Shown here piece after piece: positions 37,363-45,409 of a stretch of 64,000 bases of DNA. The position numbers and the translations under genes are program-made. Position 1 is the stretch's first letter, and the number at the start of each line of letters is the position of its first letter. The stretch spans positions 2,728,001 to 2,792,000 of the forward strand of contig AP027304.1 of assembly GCA_036322835.1 (NCBI GenBank), given 5' to 3'. The notes beneath the pieces were generated by a model. The model saw only the letters and a program-made list of their open reading frames with translations, made no database searches and was not told the DNA's origin. This DNA is from Tenuifilaceae bacterium CYCD. GTDB lineage: Bacteria; Bacteroidota; Bacteroidia; Bacteroidales; Tenuifilaceae.

Positions 37363-38931
37363 CTACTTTTTACCCTTTTTGGTTGTAATGAGTATTACAC
37401 CATCGTAATCCTTGGTTGTGTACTTTTTCATATCATCACCCTTAAATATTTGTATCTCCTTAATATCATTGGGGTTGATATCCTTTATAGCATTGCTCTG
37501 CTCAACGCCATCAACGATGTAGAGCACATTTGATGATTCAACAGCCTTTTGGGTAGATATCACTATAACACCATCGCAATCCTTAGTGGTAAATTTCTTT
37601 GCTTGATCGCCCTTGTACACCTCAACCTTCCTGATGCTTTTGGAATCTATATTATCAATTGCACTTTTATCGGGTTGCTCCACGCCATCAACAATGTAAA
37701 TTACATTGGAGGGAACCTTGCTATTCTCGTCCATAACAATGATAGTATCCTTTGCCGAATCATCGGAGGTTTTATGAACAACAATCATTTTGTTGCTTGA
37801 TGTGTTAAATACCTGAACCGAGGCTTTGGCATTGGTACTATCGGCAATACCGTTGCTCGAAACATATATTACTTCGGAGTCGCCTTTTTGGTCCGAATCC
37901 ATTTTAATAGTATAGGTGGTGGAGTTGGCGTTTTTGGTAACAATAACCTTTTTAACTTTAAGTGTGTCTGCTTCAGCGTTGATCTCTGCTTTTTGTGGGT
38001 TGGTTACCACTATTGCCGATTCCGCTTTGGTATTACTGGCGAATAGTCCATTTATACCCGCTGTAAAAATTAGCACAACTGCCGAAACAGGAACTAGAGT
38101 TAAAATTCTTAACTTTGTTCCATGATTAAATTTACTTTTAGTCATCATGATCATTCGTTTTTTAATTAATGAATGGTTAAAGCTCGACGAAAGGCAGATG
38201 AGTCTTTCCTCGGCTGCTTGATTCACGAGGAGTGCTTGGTACCTGAGCCTGTCAATCCCAGTACTAAGTGCTCCTTCATCTGCTAAGTACTCATGCACCA
38301 GCTGCATAGAGCTACACATCATCCAAATCAGGGGATTAAACCACATCACGGCCGCTAGCAGTTCAATCAGGATTAGATCGATGGAGTGATATTGTGAGGC
38401 ATGAACTTTCTCGTGCGATACTATTTGCTCAAACTCCTCACTGGTGGTAGATTCACTATTTATGAATATCCAGTGGAAGAACGAGAACGCATTTTTTCTA
38501 TTGTTTAATACTAGTGTATACCTACTCAGCTTTACCCGTTCAGAGCGATAGTAGTATATAACCATACCTATTATTTGTATGACAATACGGATAAGCAGTA
38601 TTGCGGCTACTATCAGGTAAATACCTTTAGCCACATTGCCCCAGCTTATACTTTGCTGTGCCGGGGTATTTATAGCCGGATAATTTGCAAGCATTTCGGT
38701 TTCCTGTACTGGGAGTGGAATTGTAACATTTGGCCCTGCAAACATGTTTACAACCTTGTCCATATTCAGGGATACACCCGTTAAAGGCAAAATAACCGAT
38801 ACTGCTATTGATGCAAGTAGGTAGAAGCGTAGCTGATTAAAGTTAACCACATTTCGGAACATCAACCTATAGGCAATATAGAATATGCTAAGGCATATTG
38901 ATACTGTAAGTATATACTGAATATAGCTCAT
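37363..38931 (-). CDS. BlaR1-type M56 peptidase with C-terminal TonB-plug-like repeats
   Basis: A 522-residue membrane protein. Four N-terminal helices surround the M56 zinc peptidase motif (VSHEKVHASQYHS, HExxH) near residue 170-175. A further helix near 275-295 leads to a periplasmic tail. The tail contains two copies of a plug-like unit (VxYIVDGVEQ...KGDxxKKxTTKDxDGVIxI), known from TonB receptor plugs. BlaR1-like proteins sense cell-wall stress or beta-lactam and cleave the BlaI repressor. The upstream blaI-like gene ends 1 bp before this start, so they are an operon. Confidence 0.9.
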   Translation of the reverse strand: MSYIQYILTVSICLSIFYIAYRLMFRNVVNFNQLRFYLLASIAVSVILPLTGVSLNMDKVVNMFAGPNVTIPLPVQETEMLANYPAINTPAQQSISWGNVAKGIYLIVAAILLIRIVIQIIGMVIYYYRSERVKLSRYTLVLNNRKNAFSFFHWIFINSESTTSEEFEQIVSHEKVHASQYHSIDLILIELLAAVMWFNPLIWMMCSSMQLVHEYLADEGALSTGIDRLRYQALLVNQAAEERLICLSSSFNHSLIKKRMIMMTKSKFNHGTKLRILTLVPVSAVVLIFTAGINGLFASNTKAESAIVVTNPQKAEINAEADTLKVKKVIVTKNANSTTYTIKMDSDQKGDSEVIYVSSNGIADSTNAKASVQVFNTSSNKMIVVHKTSDDSAKDTIIVMDENSKVPSNVIYIVDGVEQPDKSAIDNIDSKSIRKVEVYKGDQAKKFTTKDCDGVIVISTQKAVESSNVLYIVDGVEQSNAIKDINPNDIKEIQIFKGDDMKKYTTKDYDGVILITTKKGKK

Positions 38932-38932
38932 A

Positions 38933-39307
38933 TTACTCTTTTTGGTTTTTTATTTCCTGCTCAATCATGATCTTAAGCTCCTCGAGCTCGTTGAGGCTAA
39001 CATCCTTGCTTTTTACAAACGATGACACCATCTGATTAACCGATCCGTTGAAGAAACCCTTTAGGGTTTGCTTTAGCTGGTACTGCGCATACTCCTGCTT
39101 GGTAATTAACGCATAGTAAACATTTGTTTTGCCATAGGTTTTATGTGCCACATAGCCCTTTTTCTCCAAAACCTTAATTACGGTAGATACGGTATTGTAT
39201 GCAGGCTTCGGTTCGGGCAGCACATCAAGCACATCGCTTGCGGCGCCATTCTTAATTTCCCATAGGGCTTTAAGAATCTCCTCCTGCGCTTTTGTAATCT
39301 CTTTCAT
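38933..39307 (-). CDS. BlaI/MecI/CopY-family transcriptional repressor
   Basis: A 124-residue winged-helix repressor. The N-terminal helix-turn-helix ends in the signature PAYNTVSTVIKVLEKKGYVAHKTYGKTNVYYAL, and the C-terminal helix dimerises. It is the typical partner of the M56 peptidase that follows with a 1-bp gap. The M56 protein is expected to cleave it to relieve repression of this operon and any others. No palindromic operator was confirmed upstream; a TATAATTATAGTTAATATTTCAT-like stretch near 39350 contains TATAA/TTATA symmetry and could be one. Confidence 0.92.
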   Translation of the reverse strand: MKEITKAQEEILKALWEIKNGAASDVLDVLPEPKPAYNTVSTVIKVLEKKGYVAHKTYGKTNVYYALITKQEYAQYQLKQTLKGFFNGSVNQMVSSFVKSKDVSLNELEELKIMIEQEIKNQKE

Positions 39308-39464
39308 TGCGTACTGTTTGATGCAAATATATACTATAAACTTTAAAATACAACTATAATTATAGTTAATATTTCATAATTTATATATGTAAGTATAAAA
39401 CTCAATGCCGATAAGCATTTTAGATATATCGGAATGACTTTAAATTCATCTGTTGGGAGTTAGC

Positions 39465-39674
39465 ATGGTTCTGTCGGGAGCTAACATGGTTCTGTCGGGA
39501 GCTAACATGGTTCTGTCGGGAGCTAACATGGTTCTGTCGGGAGCTAACATGGTTCTGTCGGGAGCTAACATGGTTCTGTCAGGAGCTAACATGGTTCTGT
39601 CAGGAGCTAACATGGTTCTGTCAGGAGCTAATATGGTTCTGCCGGGAGCTAACATGGTTCTGTCGGGAGTCAAC
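39465..39674. repeat. 21-bp minisatellite, ten units
   Basis: Ten head-to-tail units of exactly 21 bp (consensus TGGTTCTGTCGGGAGCTAAC plus A), with a few substitutions in the last three. Period 21 is a multiple of three, so both strands have open frames giving repeated heptapeptides; these are not considered genes. The IS256-family element begins three bases after the last unit. Confidence 0.9.
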
Positions 39675-39677
39675 AGT

Positions 39678-41001
39678 GGGTCTGTTCAATAAACTGTGTC
39701 AAAGTAGGTAATTACTGAACATTTAATCTGTCCTCAAAAATAATAATTAATTGCGCCATTACCTGCCTCCAACCATTAATCGGTCCTGCTTTTTCATATA
39801 TCCTTTGCTGTACCAGGAATAGAAGCTTCATCAGGGCTTGATCGTTTGTGAATACTCGCTTCGATTTAGTCACCTTACGTAATTGGCTATTAAAGCTTTC
39901 GATTACATTGGTAGTATACATTAGCTTTCTTACCATGTCAGGGAACTCAAACATTTGAGCGAGCCTGTTCCAGTTTTCAAGCCAGGACTTGACCATTGAG
40001 GGGTATTTTGACTGCCATCGCAAATCCAACTGGAAAAGGGCTTTCTCCGCTTGTTTTAGGCCGTTGGCCTGGTAGACTTCCTTTAGTGAGGCAACTACTT
40101 CTTTTCGGTCTTTTATGGCCACATACCTTAGGGAGTTCCGGATTTGATGGACAATGCATAGCTGTACTTTAGTTTTAGGGAAAACGGCCTCGATGGCCTG
40201 AGCAAAGCCCTTTAAGTTGTCGATACTGGCAATCAGTATATCCTGTACCCCCCTGCGATGAATATCGTTGAGCACAGAGAGCCAGAAGCGTGCGCTTTCG
40301 CTTTCTCCGATGTACATGCCTAGTAGGTCTTTTACCCCTTCCCGGTTTAGCCCGATCAGGCAGTAAACGGCCTTTGTTTTAATGGCGTTGTCCTCGCGTA
40401 CCTTATAGTGGATGGCATCGAGCCACAGAATAGGGTAAACGCTCTCCAAGGAGCGGGTTTGCCATTGCTCTATTGCTGGCAGTATCTTATCGGTAATAGC
40501 GGTTATGGTTGCCGGGGAAAGCGTGAGCTGGTACAGCTGGCTTAGATGGTCGCATATATCGCTGTAGCTCATCCCAATCGCGTATAAGCTGATAATCTTA
40601 TGGTCAAGCCCATCGCCAAGGGTGGTTTGCCTTTTGGGGAGTATCTCGGGCTCAAACGTTCCCTCACGGTCACGCGGAGTGCTGATCGCAATACTCCCGT
40701 AGTGCGTTTTAACCTTCTTGGTGGTTTGCCCATTGCGACGGTTCTTCCTTTCTGCCCCTGAGGCTCTTTCTTCCTGCAGGTGGGTTTCCATTTCACCCTG
40801 CAGGCTCGCCTCTAGGAGGCGTTTAAGCAATGGCGCTAGAACGCCGTCTTTACCTTCTAGCGAAACGCCCTTCTTCAATTTGGCAAGGGCTTCTTTTTCA
40901 AATGCATCGTAGCTAAACTGTTCGTCAATACTCATGCGTCTTGTTTTATGGGTTAAACTTATATAAGTTTAACCACTTGACACAGTTTATTGAACAGACC
41001 C
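39678..41001 (-). mobile_element. IS256-family insertion sequence (about 1.32 kb)
   Basis: Perfect terminal inverted repeats of 25 bp (starting GGGTCTGTTCAATAAACTG) bound one transposase gene. No matching 8-9-bp target duplication is visible at the two flanks, so one flank may have been rearranged after insertion. It lies between the minisatellite and the distal end of the cassette array. Confidence 0.88.
39712..40935 (-). CDS. IS256-family (Mutator-type) transposase
   Basis: A 407-residue transposase, full length for the family. The DDE residues are in LWLDAIHYK, IASIDNLKGF and TNVIESFNSQLRK. The family block KVQLCIVHQIRNSLRYV lies between the last two. An N-terminal region (ERKNRRNGQTTKKVKTHYGS) binds the ends. 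The element looks intact. Confidence 0.93.
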   Translation of the reverse strand: MSIDEQFSYDAFEKEALAKLKKGVSLEGKDGVLAPLLKRLLEASLQGEMETHLQEERASGAERKNRRNGQTTKKVKTHYGSIAISTPRDREGTFEPEILPKRQTTLGDGLDHKIISLYAIGMSYSDICDHLSQLYQLTLSPATITAITDKILPAIEQWQTRSLESVYPILWLDAIHYKVREDNAIKTKAVYCLIGLNREGVKDLLGMYIGESESARFWLSVLNDIHRRGVQDILIASIDNLKGFAQAIEAVFPKTKVQLCIVHQIRNSLRYVAIKDRKEVVASLKEVYQANGLKQAEKALFQLDLRWQSKYPSMVKSWLENWNRLAQMFEFPDMVRKLMYTTNVIESFNSQLRKVTKSKRVFTNDQALMKLLFLVQQRIYEKAGPINGWRQVMAQLIIIFEDRLNVQ

Positions 41002-41129
41002 CATAAATCCGGAAGGTTGTTTGAAGAAAAATGTTGTCTACTTGCAGTTTTCGGGAAGGACTTTTTTGCGTTTTCTCTTAGTGTCGATTATTGGCTTAAA
41101 GTGTATAAATATCGGTCTCTTAGCCTTGC

Positions 41130-41263
41130 CCATAACGGTCGGTGGTTTGGGCTGCTGGGGAGTTAAAGGCCAGCGGCGTCATCCCACGTTAAAACCATGC
41201 TAAATTACTAAAAACTTTGGTATCTGCATCATCAGCCCCAGTAGGCTAAACCACCTGTTAGGG
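41130..41263 (-). other. Integron attC site 1 (distal end of array)
   Basis: A 134-bp imperfect palindrome: left arm TGGTTTGGGCTGCTGGGG, right arm CCCCAGTAGGCTAAACCA, central ATCTGCATCATCAG. Left core is ATAAC (41132-41136) and right core GTTAGGGGCA (41257-41266). The right core pairs exactly with the left core of site 2. The left core has no further partner, as expected for the last site of the array. Confidence 0.85.
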
Positions 41264-41294
41264 GCAGGTGTTTTTTTAATTTCAATCTTCAATG

Positions 41295-41963
41295 TCATTT
41301 TGTTATTTGTAAATCTAATTCATCTTCGGTTTCTATAACAACTTTATCTATACTCAGTTTTCTGAAATTCAAAAATAAAAACACACATAGCGATAAATAG
41401 GGAATTACTAAAACAATCTCAATGAAATTAAAGAAAAAAGGATATTGAATATGACTATTGATTAGTATTAATGAAAGTACTACCCTCGTAATTGTAATTA
41501 AGATTGCAATCAGTGCATAAAGTTTCAAATAAATAAGACCTGTGATTTCTTTCCTTTTAATTCTTAATATTAGAATGAAAAACCATAAATTTAGTAAAAG
41601 AACAATAAATGCGGAGATTCCCCATGGTATAGAAATAATTTTCATTCTTTCAAAATTTCCGTCAAATCTCATGTAAAACAGTAGTGAAAGAATTATGAGT
41701 TGTAAAATTATAATCAGATTAATTGTCGACTTGAAATTATCCAATTTTAGTGTAGTTACAAGAATATGCCTTAGTGATAAGAATATAAAAACAATAAAGA
41801 TTGATAAATAATTATTTATTAAATCAATCAAAGGAATTCTAAAGTTGTCAAAGAAGAAAGAAAAAGTTTTAATTAGAAATATTCCAATTATCAATGCGCA
41901 TGAAATCAAGCCGATTGTCTGTATTATTTTACCTTTACTCATAAATGTTTCTTTTGTCATCAC
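41295..41963 (-). CDS. Cassette gene: six-helix membrane protein
   Basis: 222 residues (215 from the internal ATG at 41942, MSKGKI). Six hydrophobic helices and very little loop sequence; no recognised motif. It is the only gene of the most distal cassette (about 41136-41973). The stop is 31 bp from attC site 1, and the first ATG lies only 4 bp from the core of site 2, typical tight cassette packing. Very AT-rich compared with flanking chromosomal genes. Confidence 0.65.
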   Translation of the reverse strand: MMTKETFMSKGKIIQTIGLISCALIIGIFLIKTFSFFFDNFRIPLIDLINNYLSIFIVFIFLSLRHILVTTLKLDNFKSTINLIIILQLIILSLLFYMRFDGNFERMKIISIPWGISAFIVLLLNLWFFILILRIKRKEITGLIYLKLYALIAILITITRVVLSLILINSHIQYPFFFNFIEIVLVIPYLSLCVFLFLNFRKLSIDKVVIETEDELDLQITK

Positions 41964-41966
41964 TTG

Positions 41967-42102
41967 CCCCTAACGGTCGACGGTTTAAACTGCTGGGGGG
42001 TTAACCGCCAGCGGCGTTATCCGCCGTTAAAAACTAGGTTAAAGGTAATAAAAATTCTGCATCTGCATCATCAGCCCCAGTAGTTTGAACCGTGTGTTAG
42101 GC
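41967..42102 (-). other. Integron attC site 2
   Basis: A 136-bp palindrome with arms CGGTTTAAACTGCTGGGG / CCCCAGTAGTTTGAACCG. Left core is TGCCCCTAAC, the exact reverse complement of the right core of site 1. Right core is GTTAGGCAGC, which matches the classical GTTRRRY consensus. Confidence 0.88.
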
Positions 42103-42121
42103 AGCGTAATTTTTTCTTTCG

Positions 42122-42472
42122 TTACTTCTTCAATTCATTCTTTATCAAGTTTTCGATTTCCGAGATTCTACTCAGCGGAACAGCGTTCAACAGCTGGTTC
42201 AGCTGGGAAACATTCCCTGTTCTCATCAGGGCGGAAAGGGGGTGGTTTTCCGTGTTCTTTTCATTCTTGTCGGGAATCCATTCGAGAATGTCGTTCGGTG
42301 TGCAATTCAGCATCCCACAAAGCGCTTCCACGTCCTTTAAATTCATTCTCTCGATTTTACTATTTACAACACGGGTGGCAAAACTATCAGAGTATCCCGC
42401 TTTCACGAGGTAGGAGAAGGGTTTCTCAATGCCTCTTGCCTTAAAAACTCTCTTGAAGTTGAACGTTAGCAT
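42122..42472 (-). CDS. Cassette gene: XRE-family regulator
   Basis: A 116-residue Cro/C1-type helix-turn-helix protein. The DNA-binding region (about 5-65) has SYLVKAGYSDSFATRVVNSKIERMNLKDVEALCGMLNCTPNDILEW, the XRE pattern ending in the usual CxPxDIL(E/F). The C-terminal tail is helical and may dimerise. It is the only gene of its cassette (about 41974-42753). Its start codon is followed upstream by an array of 21-bp repeats (42480-42715) that may be its operator. No toxin partner is present, so this is not an obvious toxin-antitoxin pair. Confidence 0.85.
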   Translation of the reverse strand: MLTFNFKRVFKARGIEKPFSYLVKAGYSDSFATRVVNSKIERMNLKDVEALCGMLNCTPNDILEWIPDKNEKNTENHPLSALMRTGNVSQLNQLLNAVPLSRISEIENLIKNELKK

Positions 42473-42479
42473 TTTCTAG

Positions 42480-42715
42480 TCGTGTGATTTTAAAAGTAAG
42501 TACTGTAAAAATAAAACAAACTCGTTACATATAAAAAATAATTCGTTAGATTTTATTTTGTAGTCGTGTTTTTGCAAAACAAATTCGTTAGTTCTAAAAA
42601 GTAGGTCGTGGGTTCAAGAAATCAGTTCGTTCTTTCTAAAAATCAACTCGTTCGTTTTAATCAATAGGTTGGTCGTTTAATACTTTCGGGAAGTCGTTTT
42701 TCAATTCGGGGAGAG
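42480..42715. promoter_or_regulatory. 21-bp phased repeat array upstream of the XRE cassette gene
   Basis: The word TCGT recurs at 42480, 42522, 42543, 42564, 42585, 42606, 42627, 42648 (and 42652), 42673 and 42694; a degenerate copy falls at 42501. Spacing is 21 bp throughout, except that one unit is offset by four bases at 42648-42652. The unit is about TCGTTnnTTnTAAAAAnnnA. Period 21 equals two helical turns, so all copies face the same side of the DNA. It fills the space between the XRE start codon and attC site 3. Confidence 0.7.
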
Positions 42716-42747
42716 TTTTTCGAGTTGGAAGAATCAGCATTTATGCT

Positions 42748-42881
42748 GCCTAACGGTTCCACGCTAAGTTTCGGTTGGGAGCAGAGAACCGATTCTTTGT
42801 CCCCCGATAAAAAGCAACCTAAGTTACTAAAAACATTGATATCAGCATATAAGCCCAACTGAAATTTAGCGTGTGTTAGCG
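42748..42881 (-). other. Integron attC site 3
   Basis: A 134-bp palindrome with different arm sequence (ACGCTAAGTTTCGGTTGGG / CCCAACTGAAATTTAGCGT) but the same length and layout. Left core is GCTGCCTAAC, complementary to the right core of site 2. Right core is GTTAGCGGTA. Confidence 0.88.
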
Positions 42882-42888
42882 GTAGTAA

Positions 42889-43620
42889 TTAAATTTTCAC
42901 TGCAATCTCAATTATTTCATTCATTTCATTTTTCATTTCATTTGATACATTAAATGTATTGAGGATACTAATAAAACTGTCTAAGTATAAACTATAAGTT
43001 ACCATTATCTTTTTTAAATTTTCAATTGTATCATTTTCATGAAATTCTTGTAACTCAAAAGTCAATTTCCCTATATGTTCAAATTTTGACAAATAATCAT
43101 AAAATCCATAAGCAGTTTTATAGATTGAACTTTCATTAGCAATAAACTCCTTGGCCATTTCAGAAACACTTTTCTTAAAAGGCTTAATGACTTTATTTTC
43201 ACTTTTTTCAAAATATTCAGGCCATTTAGATTTCATTATCTTAAAACACTTATTTCTTTCATTAATATCATCGATTTTTGAAATATCTTTATGCAAATGG
43301 TCTAGATTATCTGCCATGAATCTTTTGATTATGGACTCGTACTCGTTTGGGTTACTATTTTTTAAACCAAAAAGATAGTAAAATGTAATTAAGTCAGACA
43401 TGCATGTTCTGAGTATTACACCTACAGCAATAATTGAATATTTGTTGGCTTCTAAATTGGGAACTAAGGATAATAGAGAATTCGAAAAAGCATAGAACCT
43501 CTTTATGTATATTATCTTCAATTCATTAACAATATCTTTATCTTCATTCAAAATCAATTTTGAATTTAAAGTATCTATTTTCTTAAGCAATTTAATAAAT
43601 GACTCTGTTTCCATTTTCAA
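42889..43620 (-). CDS. Cassette gene: hypothetical helical protein
   Basis: 243 residues, helical and soluble. The pattern SIIAVGVILRTCMSDLITFYYLF plus a later YDYLSKFEHIG resembles the layout of HEPN-like helical proteins such as the DUF5677 group. I cannot confirm that and see no RxxxxH motif. The gene stops 8 bp from attC site 3 and starts 1 bp after the stop of the preceding membrane-anchored gene, so the two form one two-gene cassette. Confidence 0.65.
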   Translation of the reverse strand: MKMETESFIKLLKKIDTLNSKLILNEDKDIVNELKIIYIKRFYAFSNSLLSLVPNLEANKYSIIAVGVILRTCMSDLITFYYLFGLKNSNPNEYESIIKRFMADNLDHLHKDISKIDDINERNKCFKIMKSKWPEYFEKSENKVIKPFKKSVSEMAKEFIANESSIYKTAYGFYDYLSKFEHIGKLTFELQEFHENDTIENLKKIMVTYSLYLDSFISILNTFNVSNEMKNEMNEIIEIAVKI

Positions 43621-43621
43621 T

Positions 43622-44269
43622 TTATTCTTTTAAGATTTTCCAACTCCATTTTACAGCATAATAAAGGTAACGAAATAAAAACAAAATTGTTACTGAGGAA
43701 ATAAATGCCCATAAAGCTGCTTTAACCTGGCTGCCTAGTGAAAGAATTTTTGAACTGTAAATCGTTTTTATTTTTTCATGTAATCTTACTTCTATTAATT
43801 TATCTTCTCCTTGACGATAATTAGTGCTGTCTAATTTTGTTAGTTTTTCGTTTGGTTTTAAAATTAATGCATTAGAAAATTCATCTAAATCCCTGTACAA
43901 TCTTTTAACATTTATTGAAGAACTTATTAACTCATATACATCTTTTACATTTTCAGGTACGGATAGATATGAATAGAACTCTTGAAAATCTTTAAAATAT
44001 CCTTCCATTCCAGATGATAGCATAATATCGTATAATTTTTTTATTTTGTCTCTTATTTCGTTAATTCTGTCTTCTTTAGTTTTATATGATTTCATAAGAC
44101 TATCAGCCTTATATTGCTTAGCAAAAACAATGGCTGAAATGTTTTGATATTTTGACTTTTGATAATAGGTATAAGAAAAAGAGGATATAAACGCTAAAAA
44201 CCCGATACCTAAGGACAACATTAGAAGAAGAAATTCTCTAGCAATTGTTTTTTTAGTTTTGATGTTCAT
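43622..44269 (-). CDS. Cassette gene: membrane-anchored coiled-coil protein
   Basis: 215 residues. One helix near the N-terminus (FLLLMLSLGIGFLAFISSFSYTYY) and one near the C-terminus (AALWAFISSVTILFLFRYLYYAV) frame a charged helical domain of about 130 residues, probably periplasmic. I do not recognise it. It is the first gene of the cassette bounded by attC sites 3 and 4 and is tightly linked (1 bp) to the 243-residue gene. A membrane protein with a soluble helical partner is a common effector layout, but no function is shown. Confidence 0.65.
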   Translation of the reverse strand: MNIKTKKTIAREFLLLMLSLGIGFLAFISSFSYTYYQKSKYQNISAIVFAKQYKADSLMKSYKTKEDRINEIRDKIKKLYDIMLSSGMEGYFKDFQEFYSYLSVPENVKDVYELISSSINVKRLYRDLDEFSNALILKPNEKLTKLDSTNYRQGEDKLIEVRLHEKIKTIYSSKILSLGSQVKAALWAFISSVTILFLFRYLYYAVKWSWKILKE

Positions 44270-44309
44270 GATCGCTATATTTAAAATAAGTAGTCATTCT
44301 TATTATTAC

Positions 44310-44443
44310 CGCTAACGGTCTGTGGTTTGGGCTGCTGGGGAGTTAAAAGCCAGCGGCGTCATCCCACGTTAAAACCATACTAAATTACTAAAAACTTTCG
44401 TATCTGCATCATCAGCCCCAGTAGGCTAAACCACCTGTTAGCG
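44310..44443 (-). other. Integron attC site 4
   Basis: A 134-bp palindrome nearly identical to site 1 (arms TGGTTTGGGCTGCTGGGG / CCCCAGTAGGCTAAACCA). Left core TACCGCTAAC complements the right core of site 3; right core is GTTAGCGGTA. Confidence 0.88.
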
Positions 44444-44447
44444 GTAG

Positions 44448-45242
44448 TTATTTATTTATTTGTCCTTTTAATTCCGAAAGTTTCTTTTTTGCAGCCTCAA
44501 TTTTTTCCTTCTTTCTAATTGCTTCAATTTTTTCGTCAAGTATGATTTCAATTCCAACTCTTAATGTGTCAAAATGAGAAAGACAAGTTTGTTCGTCAAG
44601 TTCATGTATACCTAAACTCAATATTGAATACATAGCTTTATTTTCAACAAGAAATAGAGGAAGATAGGAGTGTAACATTTTAATTTTATCCTCCATTTTC
44701 GCTTTTTGGAAGTCACTTTCATTCACGGCACCATCTTTAATTGCCAATTCATAAGCTTCATGGATTAAATGTTCAAAAATTCTTCTTAAATATACGAATG
44801 AACCTATTCCAACACCATTTGCTGCAAGACCAATTGCTCTAGTAAGTTCTTTCAATTTTTCTTCGGAAATTACTTTTTTATATTGTTTGACCTCTCCTAA
44901 ATGAAAGTCTGCAACAGTTGGGAATTGACCTATTTTTGTAATAAATCTATTCTTTGGAGACCAATAAATGTAAAATATAAATTCATCGTTATAGCGTTTG
45001 CATGTTAAACAAACGGTACCAAATCCTCCTGATGTTTTAAAATTGTTATTTGAATAAGTTAAATTTCTGGAAATTGTAAATGTTGAGTCAGCTTTATTCC
45101 AAGGATTATAACCTTCAATATCTCTTTTTTCGCTTAAATAGAATAGCGCATCAAACTCCTTCGAGTCTATATCATTTGTATCAATTTTTTCACCACTGTA
45201 TATTGGCGTGTCAAAGAAAAATTTCTCAAGATTGAATTTCAT
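44448..45242 (-). CDS. Cassette gene: hypothetical protein with C-terminal helical (DUF4145-like) region
   Basis: 264 residues. The N-terminal half (1-125) is beta-rich and has a CLTC pair near 78-81. The C-terminal half is helical with AANGVGIGSFVYLRRIFEHLIHEAYELA, followed by a helix bundle and a Lys/Glu coiled coil. The YLRRIFEHLIHE element resembles DUF4145/HEPN-like domains often fused to defence nucleases, but this is a weak resemblance. It is the only gene of its cassette. The stop is 5 bp from attC site 4 and the start 23 bp from the core of site 5. Confidence 0.62.
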   Translation of the reverse strand: MKFNLEKFFFDTPIYSGEKIDTNDIDSKEFDALFYLSEKRDIEGYNPWNKADSTFTISRNLTYSNNNFKTSGGFGTVCLTCKRYNDEFIFYIYWSPKNRFITKIGQFPTVADFHLGEVKQYKKVISEEKLKELTRAIGLAANGVGIGSFVYLRRIFEHLIHEAYELAIKDGAVNESDFQKAKMEDKIKMLHSYLPLFLVENKAMYSILSLGIHELDEQTCLSHFDTLRVGIEIILDEKIEAIRKKEKIEAAKKKLSELKGQINK

Positions 45243-45264
45243 TGTTTCGTCGTTTTATAATTAC

Positions 45265-45396
45265 CGCTAACGGTTGCGTGTTTGTTTTGTTTGGGAGATT
45301 GAAACAATCTGTTTAACTCACAAAAGTAAAGATAGCAAAAAGTGGAGATGTTACCAAGAACATCTCCACCCAAATAAAATAAACACGTTGTTAGCT
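45265..45396 (-). other. Integron attC site 5
   Basis: 132 bp. Arms differ again (GTGTTTGTTTTGTTTGGG / CCCAAATAAAATAAACAC), and the centre contains a second hairpin (GTGGAGATGTT/AACATCTCCAC). Left core TACCGCTAAC complements the right core of site 4; right core is GTTAGCTGC. Confidence 0.87.
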
Positions 45397-45409
45397 GCTG
45401 GGCTTTAAA

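Noticed and set aside
39446-39692. Open frames on both strands giving repeated heptapeptides
   Set aside because: They come from the 21-bp minisatellite period being a multiple of three.
42122-42472. Toxin-antitoxin pair involving the XRE cassette gene
   Set aside because: The cassette holds only this gene; no second open frame of plausible size is present beside it.
39465-42715. CRISPR array (39465-39674 or 42480-42715)
   Set aside because: Units are head-to-tail with no unique spacers, and no cas genes are present.
42661-42858. 65-aa minus-strand frame overlapping attC site 3
   Set aside because: It lies within the repeat array and attC sequence and has no protein-like features.
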